NCBI GenBank assembly: GCA_902598825.1
Contig: CACKDD010000004.1
Coordinates: forward strand, 1 to 64,000
Source: an uncultured Pelagibacteraceae bacterium
Lineage (GTDB): Bacteria; Pseudomonadota; Alphaproteobacteria; Pelagibacterales; Pelagibacteraceae
DNA length: 64,000 nt
Direction of reading: 5' to 3'
In this document: positions 29,924-40,514 of the stretch, one piece after another
Layout of the letters: each line of letters begins with the position of its first letter
Numbering within the stretch: the first letter of the stretch is position 1
Position numbers and translations under genes: made by a program
The notes under the pieces: generated by a model
The model's database searches: none
What the model was told of the DNA's origin: nothing
What the model saw: only the letters and a program-made list of their open reading frames with translations

Positions 29924-30818
29924 CTTTTAAAATTAATCTTATGAGCTTAATAAAACTTATACCATGATATGCAGCTATTTCAGGAACTAAAGATAGACTA
30001 GTCATTCCTGGCTGAGTATTTATTTCAAGAAGATAAAATCTACCTTTGTAAAATTTAAAATCAGAGCGAGTTACACCTCTACATCCCATTAATTTGTGAG
30101 CTTTAAGAGCTAAGTACATAAGTTTATTAAAATCTTTTTTACTTAATTCTACTGGAATAATATGTTTTGTTTTTGCTTTTGAGTTATATTTAGCCTGATA
30201 ATCATAAAACTTTCTTTTTGGTTGTAATTCAATTGCTCCTAGTTTTTTACTGCCAATTATAGCTGCTTGAATTTCACGTCCTGGAATAAATTGCTCTATC
30301 ATTATTTTTTTATAATCTTTTAATAATTTAATTTTTTTAAAAACATCGTTTTTTGAACAAATAAATACATTTACACTAGATCCCTCATTAATTGGCTTAA
30401 TTACTACAGGAAATTTTAATCTTTGATTAATCAATTTAATTAAATCTTTATTAGATTTATCAAAACAATATGAAAAATATTTAGGGGTTAATATTTTATT
30501 TTTAATAAATATCTTTTTGGATAATACCTTGTCCATAGCTAAAGATGATGAAATTATACCTGAGTGTGTGTATGGAATCCCTGTAGTTTCTAAAATAGTT
30601 TGAATATATCCATCTTCACCAAACTGACCATGCAAAGCATTAAAAATAATATTTGGCTTAAATAATTTAATTATATCAAATAATTGATAATCTGGTTCTG
30701 AAATTTTAACATTATAACCATTTTTAGTTAGCTCTTTTGCAACCTGCTTACCAGTATCGAGACTTATTATTCTTTCTTTAGATATTCCACCAGAGATTAC
30801 TAATATTCTTTTTTTCAA
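29904..30818 (-). CDS. ddl: D-alanine-D-alanine ligase
   Basis: NALHGQFGEDGYIQTILE, ATP-grasp EINTQPGMTSLSLVPEIA. Confidence 0.95.
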   Translation of the reverse strand: MKKRILVISGGISKERIISLDTGKQVAKELTKNGYNVKISEPDYQLFDIIKLFKPNIIFNALHGQFGEDGYIQTILETTGIPYTHSGIISSSLAMDKVLSKKIFIKNKILTPKYFSYCFDKSNKDLIKLINQRLKFPVVIKPINEGSSVNVFICSKNDVFKKIKLLKDYKKIMIEQFIPGREIQAAIIGSKKLGAIELQPKRKFYDYQAKYNSKAKTKHIIPVELSKKDFNKLMYLALKAHKLMGCRGVTRSDFKFYKGRFYLLEINTQPGMTSLSLVPEIAAYHGISFIKLIRLILKDASTSK

Positions 30819-30819
30819 G

Positions 30820-31758
30820 TTATTCCAAAATTTTAATTTCTTTTTCTAAACTAATTCCAGTCTTTTCTAAAACATTTTTAGCAACAAAATCTATTAATTT
30901 TTTCATATCTTCAAATTTTGCATCTCCTTTATTTACAAAAAAATTACAATGTTTTTTAGAAATACATGCATCACCAAAACTTTTATCTAAAGGGACTGAC
31001 TCTTTTATAAGTTCCCAGACTTTTTTTTGAGTTTGTGATGTGGGGTTTTTAAAAGTACTGCCACTAGTTTTTATTTTTGTTGGTTGGTTTTTTTCTTTTT
31101 CTAATTTTAATTTATCGGTATTTTCTTTAATTTTTGTATAATCATCTTTGACACCTTTGAAAGAAGCACTTAAAAAAATTAAGTCATCAGATAAGTTACT
31201 TTTTCTGTATTCAAACTTAATATCTTTGGATGGTATTGAAATTACTTTTCCAGATTTATCAATTGCTTGTATTGATAACAATATATCTTTAAACTCTTTT
31301 CCAAAACAACCAGCGTTCATCCTTATTCCTCCACCAATTGTTCCGGGAATACAAGATAAAAATTCGAAACCAGCCAGGTCATTTTTCATTGCAAAATCTG
31401 AAAGGGATTTATCTAAAACTGCGCTTCCAGCTATAATTGTATTTTCACCTAATAGAGAAATATTATTAAAGTTTTTGCTCAATTTTATTACTACTCCATC
31501 AAACAATTCATCTTTTATTAATGTATTCGAGCCTGCACCTAGTACAAAAATTTTTTCTTTTTTATTTAATTTTTTTAAGAGATTTACTAACTCTTTTAAA
31601 TTATCTGCTTTATAAAAAACCTTTGTTTTTCCACCAATATTAAACCAATTTTTTTTTTTAAGGTCATGTTCGTATCTTACGTTTGTACCAAATTCTTTTA
31701 ATATATTTTTTAATTCAGAAATTTGCATTACATTAACTCTGGTAGTTTCCTCATCCAA
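30820..31758 (-). CDS. murB: UDP-N-acetylenolpyruvoylglucosamine reductase
   Basis: NWFNIGGKTKVF, LGAGSNTLI, SCIPGTIGGGIRMNAGCFG. Confidence 0.95.
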   Translation of the reverse strand: MDEETTRVNVMQISELKNILKEFGTNVRYEHDLKKKNWFNIGGKTKVFYKADNLKELVNLLKKLNKKEKIFVLGAGSNTLIKDELFDGVVIKLSKNFNNISLLGENTIIAGSAVLDKSLSDFAMKNDLAGFEFLSCIPGTIGGGIRMNAGCFGKEFKDILLSIQAIDKSGKVISIPSKDIKFEYRKSNLSDDLIFLSASFKGVKDDYTKIKENTDKLKLEKEKNQPTKIKTSGSTFKNPTSQTQKKVWELIKESVPLDKSFGDACISKKHCNFFVNKGDAKFEDMKKLIDFVAKNVLEKTGISLEKEIKILE

Positions 31759-33122
31759 TTAGAAATAGATCCAGCACCCATTCCAACTACAATTTTTTTA
31801 CCATACATATTTTTTTTTAAAAATTTTGCTAGTTCAATATTATCTTTAACTAAAAAAAGTTTTACTTTTGAATTTTTAATAAGCTGTTTTGCAAAATTTA
31901 AATAGTTAAATCCTAATTTTATTTTCTCTCCAGCAGCATAAATTGGACATAGAATAACTGTATTGGCATCCTTAAAAGCAAAAGAAAATTCATTCTTTAA
32001 ATCTTTTAATCTTGAAATTCTATGTGGTTGGAATACACAAATTTTATCATATCCCTCATAAACTTTATTAACTCCTTCTAATACAACTTTAATCTCAGTT
32101 GGATGATGTGCATAATCATCAAAAAAATCTACTCCATTATAAGTAAAAATTTTATTAAATCTTCTTTGTACTCCCTTAAATTTTAGCAATCCCTTTTTTA
32201 TATCAGAAACTGATATTCCAACAGTAATAGCAACTGCTGCTGCTGCAACAGAATTTCTAATATTATGTATCCCCAATAAAGGAATTCTAATTTTTTTAAT
32301 TATAACTCTTTTTTTATTTGGAAGATTTACTTGCAAATCAAATTCTGAAAATTTCATACTTCGCTTGATATTTTTAATCAAAAAATTTGATTTTGAATTC
32401 ACACCATAGGTATAAAAATTTTTACCTTTCAATCTTTTTACAAGTTCATTATTAATTTTATCATCAAGACAAATAAATGATTTTCCAAATGAAGGTACCT
32501 TTTCAATAAATTCAATAAAATATTTTTTTAAGTCTTCCATAGATTTATAAAAGTCCATATGTTCCCTATCTATATTTGTAATGATGGAATAAGTTGGTGG
32601 AATGTGAATGAAACTTCCATCAGACTCATCTGCTTCTAGAATTGACCAATCACTTTTACCCAATTTTGCTGTATTTTTAATTGAATTTATTACCCCTCCA
32701 TTAATAATAGTTGGATCTATATTTGTTGTTTGAAAAATTGATGTAATTAACGAGGTTGTAGTTGTTTTCCCATGTGAACCAACTACAACTATATTTTTCA
32801 TTAGGGATACAATGTGTGCCAACATTCTGCCCCTTTTAATTATTGGTAAATTTTTTCTTTTTGCTTCAATAATTTCTGGATTATTTTTTTTTATAGCTGA
32901 AGATACTACAACTATTGTTGCATCTTTAAGATTTTGTTTTTTTTGACCTATAAAAATTTTAATTTTTTCTTTTTTAAGTCTTTCAACATTTTTATTTAGA
33001 CTCAAGTCACTTCCTTGAACTTTAAAACCCTTACCTTTCATAATCAAAGAAAGTCCACTCATCCCTATTCCACCAATTCCAACAAAATGAATTATCTCAG
33101 TTTTTGCTATTTCAATTTTCAT
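31728..33122 (-). CDS. murC: UDP-N-acetylmuramate-L-alanine ligase
   Basis: HFVGIGGIGMSGLS, GSHGKTTTTSLI, DDYAHHPTEI. Confidence 0.96.
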   Translation of the reverse strand: MKIEIAKTEIIHFVGIGGIGMSGLSLIMKGKGFKVQGSDLSLNKNVERLKKEKIKIFIGQKKQNLKDATIVVVSSAIKKNNPEIIEAKRKNLPIIKRGRMLAHIVSLMKNIVVVGSHGKTTTTSLITSIFQTTNIDPTIINGGVINSIKNTAKLGKSDWSILEADESDGSFIHIPPTYSIITNIDREHMDFYKSMEDLKKYFIEFIEKVPSFGKSFICLDDKINNELVKRLKGKNFYTYGVNSKSNFLIKNIKRSMKFSEFDLQVNLPNKKRVIIKKIRIPLLGIHNIRNSVAAAAVAITVGISVSDIKKGLLKFKGVQRRFNKIFTYNGVDFFDDYAHHPTEIKVVLEGVNKVYEGYDKICVFQPHRISRLKDLKNEFSFAFKDANTVILCPIYAAGEKIKLGFNYLNFAKQLIKNSKVKLFLVKDNIELAKFLKKNMYGKKIVVGMGAGSISNWMRKLPELM

Positions 33123-34176
33123 TTATAATTTCCAATATTTTTTGATTAACATTAATCCAAGTATTTTGATAATTTAATTTCTTTAAATTTTCCTTTTTTT
33201 TTAAGTAATCAATTTTATCGGTCAAAATCTCACTCAAAAGATGCTCAATTTTTTTCTCAAAATTGGTTTGCTCAATTACCCAGCAACAATCATTTTCTTT
33301 ATAGAAATTAGCATTTTCTAATTGATGATTGTCTTTTGAAGTTGGTAATGGAACAGCTATAAAAGGAATGTTGATAACTGATAGCTCCGCCAGAGTTGAT
33401 GCGCCCGATCTAGTTATGCAAAGATCTGCATCTTTAATAATATTTTCAAAGTTATTTTCAAAATTAAAAATTTTATTTTCAATGTTATTTTTTAAATAAA
33501 AATCCTTTAAGTACGAAACATTTTCTTTGTTAGTCTGCTGAATAATCTTAATTGGTTTTTTCTTCGATATATTAACAATTGAATTCTTAAGACTCATATC
33601 AAAAATACTGGCGCTTTGACTTCCACCTACTATCAATATTGTAAATTTATCTTTTATGCTACCTGATGATTTTAATTTATAAATATTCTCTCTTACTAAA
33701 GGATTTATTATCACCATCTTATTTAAAAGATTTTTGGGAAAATTTATAATTTTTTTATTATAGCAAAAAATTTTTTTACAAGAACTTAAAAAATATTTAT
33801 TTGCACGTCCTAATACTTGATTGGGTTCTAATAAAAAAATTTCTAATTTAAGTATCCTTCCTGCTAAAATTAGTGGTAAAGACATATATCCACCAGTAGA
33901 TAAAATTTTCTCTACTTTTTTATTTTTTAATAGAAATAATGATTTTAAGGTTAAGATAATTATCTTAATCATATTATAGGGTAAAAGAAAAATATTATCT
34001 AATCTTGGAGTGTTAATAATTTTGCATTTATAAAATTCGTTATCAAAATATTTTAATCCCCTTTTATCAGTTGTTATAATTACATTTTCTTCTTTTGATA
34101 AATGTTCATTAAGAATTAAAGCTGGTATGACATGACCTCCAGAACCTCCAGTAGTAATTAAGAAATTTTTTTTCAT
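33112..34176 (-). CDS. murG: MurG N-acetylglucosaminyl transferase
   Basis: TTGGSGGHVIPAL, CITRSGASTLAELSVINIPFIAVPLP. Confidence 0.95.
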   Translation of the reverse strand: MKKNFLITTGGSGGHVIPALILNEHLSKEENVIITTDKRGLKYFDNEFYKCKIINTPRLDNIFLLPYNMIKIIILTLKSLFLLKNKKVEKILSTGGYMSLPLILAGRILKLEIFLLEPNQVLGRANKYFLSSCKKIFCYNKKIINFPKNLLNKMVIINPLVRENIYKLKSSGSIKDKFTILIVGGSQSASIFDMSLKNSIVNISKKKPIKIIQQTNKENVSYLKDFYLKNNIENKIFNFENNFENIIKDADLCITRSGASTLAELSVINIPFIAVPLPTSKDNHQLENANFYKENDCCWVIEQTNFEKKIEHLLSEILTDKIDYLKKKENLKKLNYQNTWINVNQKILEIINEN

Positions 34177-34177
34177 T

Positions 34178-35302
34178 TCAATTAATTTTTCTTTTTGTCA
34201 AATTTAAGATTATACCTGATAAAATTGAGATACTTATAATAGAGGAACCACCGTAACTAATAAAAGGTAGAGTCATACCAGTCGTTGGAAATAGTCTTAT
34301 ATTAACTCCAATATGTATCATCGCTTGCATCAAAATAAGGCTTATACAACCCACTAAAATTAATTTTATTTTTTCCTCATTTTCAAAATAAACTTTTTTA
34401 AATACTGAATAAATAAATATTAAAAACAATAGTAAAATCAGTATTATAGCAATGACACCAAACTCTTCAGAAATAACAGAGATAATGTAGTCAGTGTGAG
34501 CTTCGGGAACTCTATTTTTTAATGTTCCTTCTCCAATTCCTTTTCCAAAAAAACCCCCACTTGTAATTGAGTCTATGGCTTTATCAGATTGAAAATTATA
34601 CGTTCCTGTCTCTGAGTTAAAGAAAGATATCAATCTATTTTTAATGTATTCAAACTTTGGGACAAGGAAAAATAAATATGAAAATACAAATATTAAAAGT
34701 AAAAATAAAATTAATAAAAAAACAATACTTATACCTGAGGTAAAAATTAAAATTGACCAGCTGAAAAAAACTAAAAGAGTCTGTCCTATATCAGGCTGAA
34801 CAGCAAGCAATAGGGCTACTAACAATGTGATTAAAAAAGTAAAAAAGTATTTTAAGTAAATATTAGAAAATTTTTCACTACTTAAAATTAAACTTATAAA
34901 AATTATCAAAAAAGGCTTTAGAAGTTCAATTGGTTGAAATCTAGGTAAAAAATATAAATCAATCCACCTTTTAGATCCCTTAACTTCAATACCTATAATT
35001 GGGACTAAAATCAGTGAAATTAATGAGAAGATAAAAATTATGCTAGAAAATTTTAAAAGTTTTTCTTGTTTAATTGAAGAAAGAAAAAAAATTGTGATGA
35101 TGCCTAATAAAATAAAAATTAAATGTTTAAAAAAAAATGAATAATCATTAGTGTCTAGTTTATCTGAAACTACCAATGAGGTAGATGCTAATGAGAAAAA
35201 CAATCCAATAAAAAATAATAAAAGAATTAAAGAAAATATGAATTTATCAATATTTTTCCACCAATCATAATATAAATTGTATAAAAAATTTTTATTTTCC
35301 AT
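34178..35302 (-). CDS. ftsW: FtsW/SEDS lipid II polymerase
   Basis: Multi-TM; RWIDLYFLPRFQPIELLKP, PEAHTDYIISVISEEFG; probable start at 35302 (ORF extends to 35380). Confidence 0.93.
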   Translation of the reverse strand: MENKNFLYNLYYDWWKNIDKFIFSLILLLFFIGLFFSLASTSLVVSDKLDTNDYSFFFKHLIFILLGIITIFFLSSIKQEKLLKFSSIIFIFSLISLILVPIIGIEVKGSKRWIDLYFLPRFQPIELLKPFLIIFISLILSSEKFSNIYLKYFFTFLITLLVALLLAVQPDIGQTLLVFFSWSILIFTSGISIVFLLILFLLLIFVFSYLFFLVPKFEYIKNRLISFFNSETGTYNFQSDKAIDSITSGGFFGKGIGEGTLKNRVPEAHTDYIISVISEEFGVIAIILILLLFLIFIYSVFKKVYFENEEKIKLILVGCISLILMQAMIHIGVNIRLFPTTGMTLPFISYGGSSIISISILSGIILNLTKRKIN

Positions 35303-36587
35303 TGAAATATCTTTTAACCAATTGATTAAAATAGAGCCCTCTGTCCTCAAAATTTTTAAAATTATCAAATGAAGCTGCACAAGGGCTAAATAGTATTGTG
35401 CAATGAGCCAGTTTTTCCTTCTTAACTAAATATGAAATACTTTTTAGAGCATCTTTTAATTCACTAAAGTTTTTTGATTTTAATTTATTTTTAAGTTGTT
35501 TATTAAAAAAATTTTTGTTTTTTCCATATATGAATGCTCTTACATTATTCAATTCTTTTTTTTTCAAAGTGAATTTATCACCTTTTTTATTAATTCCACC
35601 TAATAACCATAAGATATTAGAATTTGCTTTCAAAATACTAAAAGTAGAGGAAAAACTAGTTGATTTTGAGTCATTAATAATTGTCAAACCATTTCTTTTT
35701 AAAATTGTTTGCTGACGGTATTTCAAACCCTTAAAATTTTGAATTGTTTTTAAAAACAAATTATTTTTAAGTCTTAATTTTTTTGCTATTTCAATCACAA
35801 ACGATAGATTTTCTTTATTTGCATCATTGAAAAAATAATTATTTTTAATTTTTTTAAAAAAAAAATTGTTGTGACTTGTATCAACTTTAGTAATTTTACT
35901 GTTAAATTTATTCAATCTCAAATTTTTATTAATTAACTCATCATTTTTTTTTACAAAAGCAAAACTTTTTTTATCTTGAAATTTTAGAAGTTTGAATTTT
36001 GCATCTACATAACTTTTTAAATTTTTATGTCTTTCAAGATGATCTGGTCTTATATTCAAAATAATCGCATATTTTGAAGTAAATATTTTGCTATAATCTA
36101 ATTGATAAGACGATGCCTCGATTACAAAAATTGTTTCTTTTTTTATTTTTCTTTCATTTAATATCGGGTTACCAATGTTCCCAACAAGTCTCACATCTTT
36201 TTTTTGAGCCAACAAAACGTCATGTAAAATTTTAGCTGTTGTTGATTTTCCATTTGTTCCTGTAACTGTGATACTCTTATTTTTGTAAAATGAGTAAAAT
36301 ACATCTAAATCTGTAAAAATTTTTGAATTATTTTTTTTTAAAAATTTTGATAATTTACAATTAGAAATATTAATACCAGGACTGATAATAATTATATCTA
36401 CTTTTATTTTTGTTACTTCACTTAGACTAATAAATTTTTGATTGAATAATTTGTTTATTTTTAAATTATCATCAAATAAATATATTTGAGCTAAGTCCTT
36501 TAAAAATTTGAAAGATGAAATTCCACTCTTACCCAGACCATAGATTAATATTTTTTTTTCTAAAAAAATATTTTGAGCTATTTTCAT
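35292..36587 (-). CDS. murD: UDP-N-acetylmuramoylalanine-D-glutamate ligase
   Basis: LIYGLGKSGISSF, VTGTNGKSTTAKI, NDSKSTSFSS; probable start at 36587. Confidence 0.93.
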   Translation of the reverse strand: MKIAQNIFLEKKILIYGLGKSGISSFKFLKDLAQIYLFDDNLKINKLFNQKFISLSEVTKIKVDIIIISPGINISNCKLSKFLKKNNSKIFTDLDVFYSFYKNKSITVTGTNGKSTTAKILHDVLLAQKKDVRLVGNIGNPILNERKIKKETIFVIEASSYQLDYSKIFTSKYAIILNIRPDHLERHKNLKSYVDAKFKLLKFQDKKSFAFVKKNDELINKNLRLNKFNSKITKVDTSHNNFFFKKIKNNYFFNDANKENLSFVIEIAKKLRLKNNLFLKTIQNFKGLKYRQQTILKRNGLTIINDSKSTSFSSTFSILKANSNILWLLGGINKKGDKFTLKKKELNNVRAFIYGKNKNFFNKQLKNKLKSKNFSELKDALKSISYLVKKEKLAHCTILFSPCAASFDNFKNFEDRGLYFNQLVKRYFNGK

Positions 36588-37672
36588 TATCTTAATTTTA
36601 GTGTAGCTAAACCTACCATTGCCAAAATTATAGAAATAATCCAAAATCTGATTACAACAGTCGACTCTGGCCAACCTTTCTTTTCAAAGTGATGGTGTAT
36701 TGGAGCCATTTTAAAAATTCTTTTTCCAGTAAGTTTAAATGAAATTACTTGGACCATCACTGAAACTGCTTCTAAGACAAAAAGACCTCCAGTAATTGCT
36801 AAAACAATTTCATGTTTAGTAATTATCCCCACTGCACCTAAAGATCCTCCAAGGGATAATGAGCCAGTGTCACCCATAAAAATTTTGGCAGGTGGAGCAT
36901 TGAACCACAAGAAACCTAAACAGGAACCTATTATCGCTCCACAAAAAATTGAAATTTCACCTGTTCCTTCAATATAAGGAATATTTAAATAGTCTGAAAA
37001 TACTATGTTACCAGTTACGTAACTAATAAAAGCAAAACAAGCTGCAACTAGTATTACTGGTACTGTGGCTAGACCATCCAAACCATCAGTAAGATTAACA
37101 GCGTTTGATGATCCAATAATTACAAATATTGAAAAAGGAACAAAGAACCATCCAAGGTTTATGATTAAATCTTTAAAAAATGGAAAATATAAATTTGTTA
37201 CATCTTGATAGTCCACAAATTGTAGATAAAAAATAACTCCTATAATCGCTAATATTATTTGTAAAACAATTTTTAATTTCGATGAGATACCTGAAGAGTT
37301 TGTAAATTTAATCTTTTTGTAATCATCATAGGCACCTAATAATCCAAAAGAGATTGCAATATATATACAAAATAAAATATTAATATTAGATAAATCTGCC
37401 CAACATAAAACTGATACAAGTAATCCTAATAAAATGATTACCCCCCCCATTGTTGGAGTACCAATTTTTTTTACAATATGATCCTCTGGTCCATCATTAC
37501 GGATTGGGTTATAAATTTTTTGATTAGAAAAAAATTTTATAAATGGACCTCCAATTATTAAAACTATTAACAAAGATGTAAAAACTGACAAGCCAGTCCG
37601 AAATGTTAAATACTTAAAAACATTTAAAAATCCAAATGTATCTACAAAATTTAATAAAAATTGGTAAAGCAT
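36587..37672 (-). CDS. mraY: Phospho-MurNAc-pentapeptide transferase
   Basis: GTPTMGGVIIL, NAVNLTDGLDGLA, MGDTGSLSLGG, PIHHHFEKKGWPE. Confidence 0.97.
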   Translation of the reverse strand: MLYQFLLNFVDTFGFLNVFKYLTFRTGLSVFTSLLIVLIIGGPFIKFFSNQKIYNPIRNDGPEDHIVKKIGTPTMGGVIILLGLLVSVLCWADLSNINILFCIYIAISFGLLGAYDDYKKIKFTNSSGISSKLKIVLQIILAIIGVIFYLQFVDYQDVTNLYFPFFKDLIINLGWFFVPFSIFVIIGSSNAVNLTDGLDGLATVPVILVAACFAFISYVTGNIVFSDYLNIPYIEGTGEISIFCGAIIGSCLGFLWFNAPPAKIFMGDTGSLSLGGSLGAVGIITKHEIVLAITGGLFVLEAVSVMVQVISFKLTGKRIFKMAPIHHHFEKKGWPESTVVIRFWIISIILAMVGLATLKLR

Positions 37673-40512
37673 TAATTTAGCCCCTTTAAATCTTTCACTA
37701 TTCTATTGAAACCTGTCGCATTTGAGGCTTTGATCATCAAATAATCATCATTATTTAAGTCATCTCTTATCAAATTAATAATTTGTGATTTATTTTTCAA
37801 AATTCTACCTTTTTTAGATTTTGTAAGTTGATTAAATATAGATGTCACCTTGGTTCCTTTAACAAAAACTTTATCTACCTTAGTTTGATTAATAATAGGT
37901 ATAATAGATTGATGAAGTTTTTTTGAATGATTTCCAAGTTCCAACATATCACCAAGTAAAAGGTATTTTTTTGATTTTTTTGAATTAATTTTATCATAAT
38001 TAAGTATTGCAGATTTTAATGATAATGGATTTGAATTGTAACTTTCATCAATTAAATTAATATTTTTGCCATTAACTTTAATTTTAGAAAAGTCTCCTCT
38101 TCCATTAGGTACTTCAAAATTTAAAAAAATATTTTTATTCAAATCAAAGACATTTATATAAATATTAATAACAGCTATTGCAGCTAAAATATTATATACA
38201 TTATTTTGAAAATCATTTGAAATTAAAAAATATTTTTTTAAATTATTTATTTTAATGTAAATTTCAAAATTATCATTTTTTTTCAAACAATTTAATAATT
38301 TAACATCAGATTTAGGATTCTTTATACCAAAAGAAATTATTTTAAGATTATTTTTAAAAGCTATTTTTTTATGTAAATTAAAAAATTTATCATCTGCATT
38401 TAAAACAACAAAACCACCAGATTTAGTATTATTAATAATTTCAGATTTGGCTAAAGCAATTTGTTTTATATTTTTGAAATTTTTTGCGTGTGCGTAGTTT
38501 ACATTAGTTATAACGCTAATATCTGGTTGTATGATTTTTGTGAGATAATCAATTTCACCTTTTTTATCCATTCCAACTTCTAAAACACCAAAATTGTCTT
38601 TATGGGTTAAATTAAAAAGACTTAAAGGGACTCCATATTTATTGTTATATGATTTAGGAGAGATGCTTACTTTTGAAATTTTTTTCAATGTGTTGCCCAA
38701 TAATTCTTTCAATGTAGTTTTGCCACAACTCCCTGTTATAGCAATTAGTTTAGCATCTATATTTTTTCGAAAAATTTTAGAGATAACTGTCAAAAATTTT
38801 AAAGAATCTTTTACTTTAATTTGTTTTGATTTTTTCAGACTATTTTGAAATCGATTTACAATAGCTAGGGATGCCCTATTTTTAAATGATTGTTTTACAA
38901 ATTTATTTCCATCATTTTTTTCGCCTTTTATTGCAAAAAAAATATCATCTTTTTTCACTTCGTTTGAATTAATTTTTGCTAGCTTAATGGATAATGATGA
39001 AGAAACTCTTTTATTACCTGAAATCTCTTTAATTATATTTAACTTTAAATTATCAGATAAATTTAAGTTTTTAGTTTTAATTGCTTTAAGAATAATTTTT
39101 TTATCTGAAAAGTAAATTTTATGCTTACCTATAACCTGAGTTTTTTCATGCCCCTTTCCAGCAACTAATAAAATTTCTCCAGTGTTCAAATTTTTTATTG
39201 CTTCAAATATTGCTTTCTTTCTATCAGAAATCTCAATGATTTTTTTTCTCTTAATTCCTTTTTTAATATCTCTTCTAATTTTATCTGGGTTCTCAAATCT
39301 AGGATTATCATCAGTAAGATAAATTTTATCAGAGAAATTAGATGCAATTTTACCCATTTTTGATCTTTTATTTTGATCTCTATTTCCACCACAACCAAAT
39401 AATAAACAGAGCTTTTTATCTGGAAATTGTTCTCTCAAGTTTAAAAGGCAAGTTTTTAGGGCCTCTGGAGTGTGTGCGTAATCAAGAATTATTTTTGATT
39501 TATTTTTAATTTTACCAATTTTTTCAAATCTGCCCTCTACTGGTTTAATTTTTTCAATAATATCGAAAATCTTTTTTAAATTAATATTTTTTTTAGCAGC
39601 AAATATTGCCATTAATATATTCTTTAATTGAATTTTTCCTATTAAGTTAAGATTAATCTCTCTTATGGAGTTTTTATATATAATTTTAAGTAATTGACTT
39701 TCACCTTTAAAAGTATGAGATAAAACTCTAAAATTATTTTTTTTATCATTCAATGTAATTATTTTTAATCTTTTTTTTTTTGCAATTTTATTAATTGCTC
39801 TAAATTCAGGTATTTTATCGTCTGTTATTATATTCCCTTTTTTTTTGATAAGATTTCTAAATAGATAAAGTTTTGCATTAAGATAATCATTTAAATTTTT
39901 ATGGTAATCTAAATGATCCTGAGACAAATTTGTAAATATTCCAGAATTAAATTTCAAACCATCGAGCCTATTCTGTTTAAGGCCATGACTCGAAGCCTCC
40001 ATAATAACATTGTCTATTCTTTGATGTTTTAGTTTTTTTAAAATCTTGCCCAATTGAATTGGATCAATTGTAGTATTAGATAAGTCTAAATTAAAACTGT
40101 TGGACTTAACCCCTAAAGTTCCAATTGAGGCGACCCTTTTATTATTTAATTTTAAAATTTGATAATAAAAATCTGCAATAGATGATTTCCCGTTTGTGCC
40201 CGTAACCGCAATTAAATTTTTTGGTATTCTATTGAAAATTTTGAATGAAACTTCTGACAATAATTTTCTAATATTTTTTGTATGTATAAACAAAATACCA
40301 TTTTGAAATTCTTTAACTTTTTTTTCAGTAATAATAATTTTTGAGCCTTTTTTAATCGCAATTGAGATAAATTTGTTTCCATCAATTCTATTACCCTTAA
40401 TAGCAAAAAAAATATCATTTTTTTTTATCTTAGAACTATTAAAGGATATTCCTGAAAAAAAGATATTTCCGAGTTTTTTATTGATATTAGGGATGTAGTC
40501 TTTCAGTAACAT
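37672..40512 (-). CDS. murE-murF: Fused MurE-MurF bifunctional Mur ligase
   Basis: Single 946-aa ORF with two Mur ligase modules: VTGTNGKSSIADFY...TDDNPRFENP (MurE) and ITGSCGKTTLKELL...ESYNSNPLSLKSA (MurF). Confidence 0.93.
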   Translation of the reverse strand: MLLKDYIPNINKKLGNIFFSGISFNSSKIKKNDIFFAIKGNRIDGNKFISIAIKKGSKIIITEKKVKEFQNGILFIHTKNIRKLLSEVSFKIFNRIPKNLIAVTGTNGKSSIADFYYQILKLNNKRVASIGTLGVKSNSFNLDLSNTTIDPIQLGKILKKLKHQRIDNVIMEASSHGLKQNRLDGLKFNSGIFTNLSQDHLDYHKNLNDYLNAKLYLFRNLIKKKGNIITDDKIPEFRAINKIAKKKRLKIITLNDKKNNFRVLSHTFKGESQLLKIIYKNSIREINLNLIGKIQLKNILMAIFAAKKNINLKKIFDIIEKIKPVEGRFEKIGKIKNKSKIILDYAHTPEALKTCLLNLREQFPDKKLCLLFGCGGNRDQNKRSKMGKIASNFSDKIYLTDDNPRFENPDKIRRDIKKGIKRKKIIEISDRKKAIFEAIKNLNTGEILLVAGKGHEKTQVIGKHKIYFSDKKIILKAIKTKNLNLSDNLKLNIIKEISGNKRVSSSLSIKLAKINSNEVKKDDIFFAIKGEKNDGNKFVKQSFKNRASLAIVNRFQNSLKKSKQIKVKDSLKFLTVISKIFRKNIDAKLIAITGSCGKTTLKELLGNTLKKISKVSISPKSYNNKYGVPLSLFNLTHKDNFGVLEVGMDKKGEIDYLTKIIQPDISVITNVNYAHAKNFKNIKQIALAKSEIINNTKSGGFVVLNADDKFFNLHKKIAFKNNLKIISFGIKNPKSDVKLLNCLKKNDNFEIYIKINNLKKYFLISNDFQNNVYNILAAIAVINIYINVFDLNKNIFLNFEVPNGRGDFSKIKVNGKNINLIDESYNSNPLSLKSAILNYDKINSKKSKKYLLLGDMLELGNHSKKLHQSIIPIINQTKVDKVFVKGTKVTSIFNQLTKSKKGRILKNKSQIINLIRDDLNNDDYLMIKASNATGFNRIVKDLKGLN

Positions 40513-40514
40513 TT

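Noticed and set aside
31148-31615. 155-aa plus-strand ORF antisense to murB
   Set aside because: Lies within a confidently identified gene; no recognisable family; typical antisense open frame in AT-rich DNA.
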